8,979 nucleotides of DNA from Rhodospirillaceae bacterium (GTDB lineage: Bacteria; Pseudomonadota; Alphaproteobacteria; DSM-16000; Inquilinaceae): assembly GCA_020425485.1 (NCBI GenBank), contig JAGQRL010000226.1, positions 1 to 8,979 of the forward strand, read 5' to 3'. Position 1 is the first letter of the stretch; each line of letters opens with the position of its first letter. The notes beneath the pieces are model-generated. The model saw nothing but the letters and a program-made list of their open reading frames with translations, made no database searches and was not told the DNA's origin. This document shows positions 7,338-8,979 of this stretch, one piece after another. The position numbers and the translations under genes were made by a program.

Positions 7338-8231
7338 CTATTCGGTTTCGCCGCGCAGGTACTTGATGACGCCGGAGAAATCCAGCTCGCCCAGCGGGCT
7401 GTCGCACATGTCCTGGTAGATCTGGCGGGCCAGCCCCCCGAGCGGCGTGCTGGCACCGCCCGCAGCGGCCGCTTCCTGCGACAGCACCAGGTCCTTCAGC
7501 ATCATCTTCGCGGCGAAGCCCGGCGTGTAGCCGTGGTTGGCCCGCGAGGTCGGCAGCGGCCCCGGCACCGGGCAGTAGCTGGTGAGCGACCAGCATTGGC
7601 CGGACGCCTTGGAGCTGATGTCAAACAGCTTCTGGCGGTCGAGCCCCAGCGCATCGGCCAGGTTGAACGCCTCGCACACGCCGATCATGGAGATGCCGAG
7701 CAGCATGTTGTTGCAGATCTTGGCGGCCTGCCCGGCCCCGTTGGCGCCGGCATGGATCACCGCCTTGCCCATGGCCTGCAGGATCGGTTCGGCGCGGGCA
7801 AAGGCGATGTCGCTGCCGCCCACCATGAAGGTGAGCGCGCCGCCGGCCGCCGCCGCCACGCCGCCGGACACCGGCGCATCCACCATCTCCTGGCCGGCCT
7901 CTGCGGCGGCTTCCGCCACCTCGCGCGCCGTCGCCACGTCGATGGTCGAGCAGTCGATGAACAGGGTTCCCAGGTCCGCCTGGGCGATCACGCCCTCGGG
8001 ATCGGTGTAGACGCCGCGCACATGGCGGCCGGCCGGCAGCATGGTCACCACCACTTCGGCCCCCGCCGCCGCCTCGCCGGCCGATCCCACGGCCTTGGCG
8101 CCGGCCTCCACGGCTCGCTTCAGTGCCGCGCCGTCGAGATCGAAGGCGGCCACCTCATGGCCCGCTTTCGCCAGATTGGCCAGCATCGGCCCGCCCATGT
8201 TGCCGAGCCCGATGAACCCGATCTTGGCCAT
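7338..8231 (-). CDS. mmsB: 3-hydroxyisobutyrate dehydrogenase
   Basis: A 297-residue cytosolic enzyme of the beta-hydroxyacid dehydrogenase family that oxidises 3-hydroxyisobutyrate to methylmalonate semialdehyde in valine breakdown. The N-terminal Rossmann motif is IGFIGLGNMGGPM (4-16). Asp31 at the end of the second strand suggests NAD rather than NADP. The substrate loop DAPVSGG (118-124), the catalytic lysine in GAGQAAKICNN (Lys171) and a second conserved lysine in FAAKMMLKDL (Lys246) are all present, as is the SGQCWSLTSYCPVPGP stretch (210-225) typical of bacterial MmsB. The length is normal for the family. ATG 8231 is fixed by a strong GGGAGG five bases upstream. It follows the isobutyryl-CoA dehydrogenase-type gene by 61 bases on the same strand and is probably cotranscribed with it; their reactions lie in the same pathway. 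Confidence 0.97.
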   Translation of the reverse strand: MAKIGFIGLGNMGGPMLANLAKAGHEVAAFDLDGAALKRAVEAGAKAVGSAGEAAAGAEVVVTMLPAGRHVRGVYTDPEGVIAQADLGTLFIDCSTIDVATAREVAEAAAEAGQEMVDAPVSGGVAAAAGGALTFMVGGSDIAFARAEPILQAMGKAVIHAGANGAGQAAKICNNMLLGISMIGVCEAFNLADALGLDRQKLFDISSKASGQCWSLTSYCPVPGPLPTSRANHGYTPGFAAKMMLKDLVLSQEAAAAGGASTPLGGLARQIYQDMCDSPLGELDFSGVIKYLRGETE

Positions 8232-8236
8232 GACGT

Positions 8237-8242
8237 CCTCCC
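8237..8242 (-). promoter_or_regulatory. Shine-Dalgarno site of mmsB
   Basis: GGGAGG on the leftward strand, five bases before ATG 8231, is the best ribosome-binding site in the window. It sits at the end of an A-rich, guanine-poor leader (8243-8275), which should be weakly structured and favour translation. It fixes the mmsB start. Confidence 0.85.
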
Positions 8243-8292
8243 AGTTTGTTAGGTGTTCGTGTTTTTGGATCTTGGTCTTTGGCTGCCGCCGC

Positions 8293-8979
8293 TCAGTCCG
8301 ACAGCAGTTTGCGCGCGATGATCACGCGCATGATTTCATTGGTGCCTTCCAGGATGCGGTGCACGCGAAGGTCGCGCAACAACCTTTCAACCGGGTACTC
8401 CTGGATGTAGCCGTAGCCGCCGTAGAGCTGCAGCGCCTCGTCGACGATGCGGAAGCCCAGATCGGTGGCCAGCCGCTTGGCCATGGCGCAGCGGAGCGTC
8501 GCGTCGGGATGGCCGGTGTCGAGGCTGGCGGCTGCCCGGTGCACCATCAGGCGCGCGGACTCCAGCTCGGTTGCCATGTCCGCCAGGCGGAACTGGGTTG
8601 CCTGGAAGTCGGCGATCGCCCGGCCGAACTGGCGGCGTTCGCGGGTGTAGGCGAGCGCTGCGGTGAGCGCGCCGCGGGCGCCGCCCAGCGAACAGGCGCC
8701 GATGTTCACGCGGCCGCCGTCCAGCGCCTTCATGGCGATCTTGAAGCCATCGCCTTCGCCACCCAGGCGGTTGGCCACCGGGATCCGGCAGTTCTGGAAC
8801 ACCACCGCGGCGGTGGGCTGGTTGCGCCAGCCCATCTTCTTTTCCGGCTTGCCGAAGCTGAGGCCGGGCGTGCCCTTTTCCACCAGCAGGGCGGTGATGC
8901 CAGACGGCCCGGCAGCGCCGCCGGTGTGGACCATGACGATGTAGAGGTCCGACACCCCGCCGCCGGAAATGAACGCCTT
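8293..8979 (-). CDS. Acyl-CoA dehydrogenase, isobutyryl-CoA dehydrogenase type, 5' end off the window
   Basis: The C-terminal 228 residues of an FAD-dependent acyl-CoA dehydrogenase; the frame is open to the right edge and the visible part begins KAFISGGGVSDLYIVMVHTGG. From memory of the family it resembles isobutyryl-CoA dehydrogenase (ACAD8) closely: KAFISG, EKGTPGLSFGKPEKKMGW, PVANRLGGEGDGF, RRQFGRAIADFQATQFRLADMA, LYGGYGYIQEYPVERLLRDLRVHRILEGTNEIMR. The glutamate of ILEGTNEI (visible residue 211) is the expected catalytic base. In valine breakdown it would oxidise isobutyryl-CoA to methacrylyl-CoA. Its place directly before mmsB supports that role over a short- or branched-chain relative with another substrate. 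Typical length is about 380, so roughly 150 N-terminal residues are missing. A GTG at 8955 could be taken as a start but is internal to the conserved domain. Confidence 0.94.
   Translation of the reverse strand, partial: KAFISGGGVSDLYIVMVHTGGAAGPSGITALLVEKGTPGLSFGKPEKKMGWRNQPTAAVVFQNCRIPVANRLGGEGDGFKIAMKALDGGRVNIGACSLGGARGALTAALAYTRERRQFGRAIADFQATQFRLADMATELESARLMVHRAAASLDTGHPDATLRCAMAKRLATDLGFRIVDEALQLYGGYGYIQEYPVERLLRDLRVHRILEGTNEIMRVIIARKLLSD

Noticed and set aside
6497..8252. Rightward frames opposite GT2-GtrA and mmsB (6497-7333 and 7017-8252)
   Set aside because: Both are antisense to enzymes with complete catalytic motifs and have His/Ala/Arg-rich translations without domains.

Overview
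The window looks like chromosomal DNA of a high-GC proteobacterium, most likely an alphaproteobacterium. This is inferred from three things: strong G/C bias at third codon positions, a kinase with the PAS_7-type domain and a 'WELDE(V/I)F' double-membrane-segment N-terminus that is common in that class, and the close similarity of the valine-catabolism genes to those of such bacteria. Nothing here fixes the genus. There are no rRNA, tRNA, CRISPR or insertion-sequence genes.

Left part (1-3930): two divergently oriented sensor histidine kinases stand head to head. The leftward one (1-1400, cut by the left edge before its ATP lid) is a soluble PAS-PAS-HisKA-HATPase protein. The rightward one (2317-3930) has two membrane segments, a PAS_7-type domain, HisKA and a complete HATPase domain. 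No response regulator is visible beside either. Between them lie about 916 bases without a convincing gene. This gap contains an AT-rich island (about 39% GC by hand count over 1761-1860), several palindromes and one strong hairpin.

Middle part (4043-7252): a polytopic ArnT/PMT_2-like glycosyltransferase runs rightward. It carries an unusual, entirely non-basic, acidic proline-rich C-terminal tail of about 149 residues. A leftward gene converges on it and overlaps its last 27 bases; it encodes a DPM1-like family 2 glycosyltransferase fused to a GtrA flippase-like membrane domain. Together they could form a complete route: make a polyprenyl-phosphate sugar in the cytoplasm, flip it, and transfer the sugar on the periplasmic side. 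The acceptor is unknown.

Right part (7338-8979): a leftward valine-degradation cluster holds an isobutyryl-CoA dehydrogenase-type acyl-CoA dehydrogenase (5' end off the right edge) followed 61 bases later by 3-hydroxyisobutyrate dehydrogenase (mmsB), which has a near-ideal Shine-Dalgarno site. A hairpin separates mmsB from the glycosyltransferase-flippase gene.

Most of the window is ordinary metabolism and signalling. The points worth a second look are the glycosyltransferase/flippase pair with its repeat tail and gene overlap, and the long structured gap between the two kinases.
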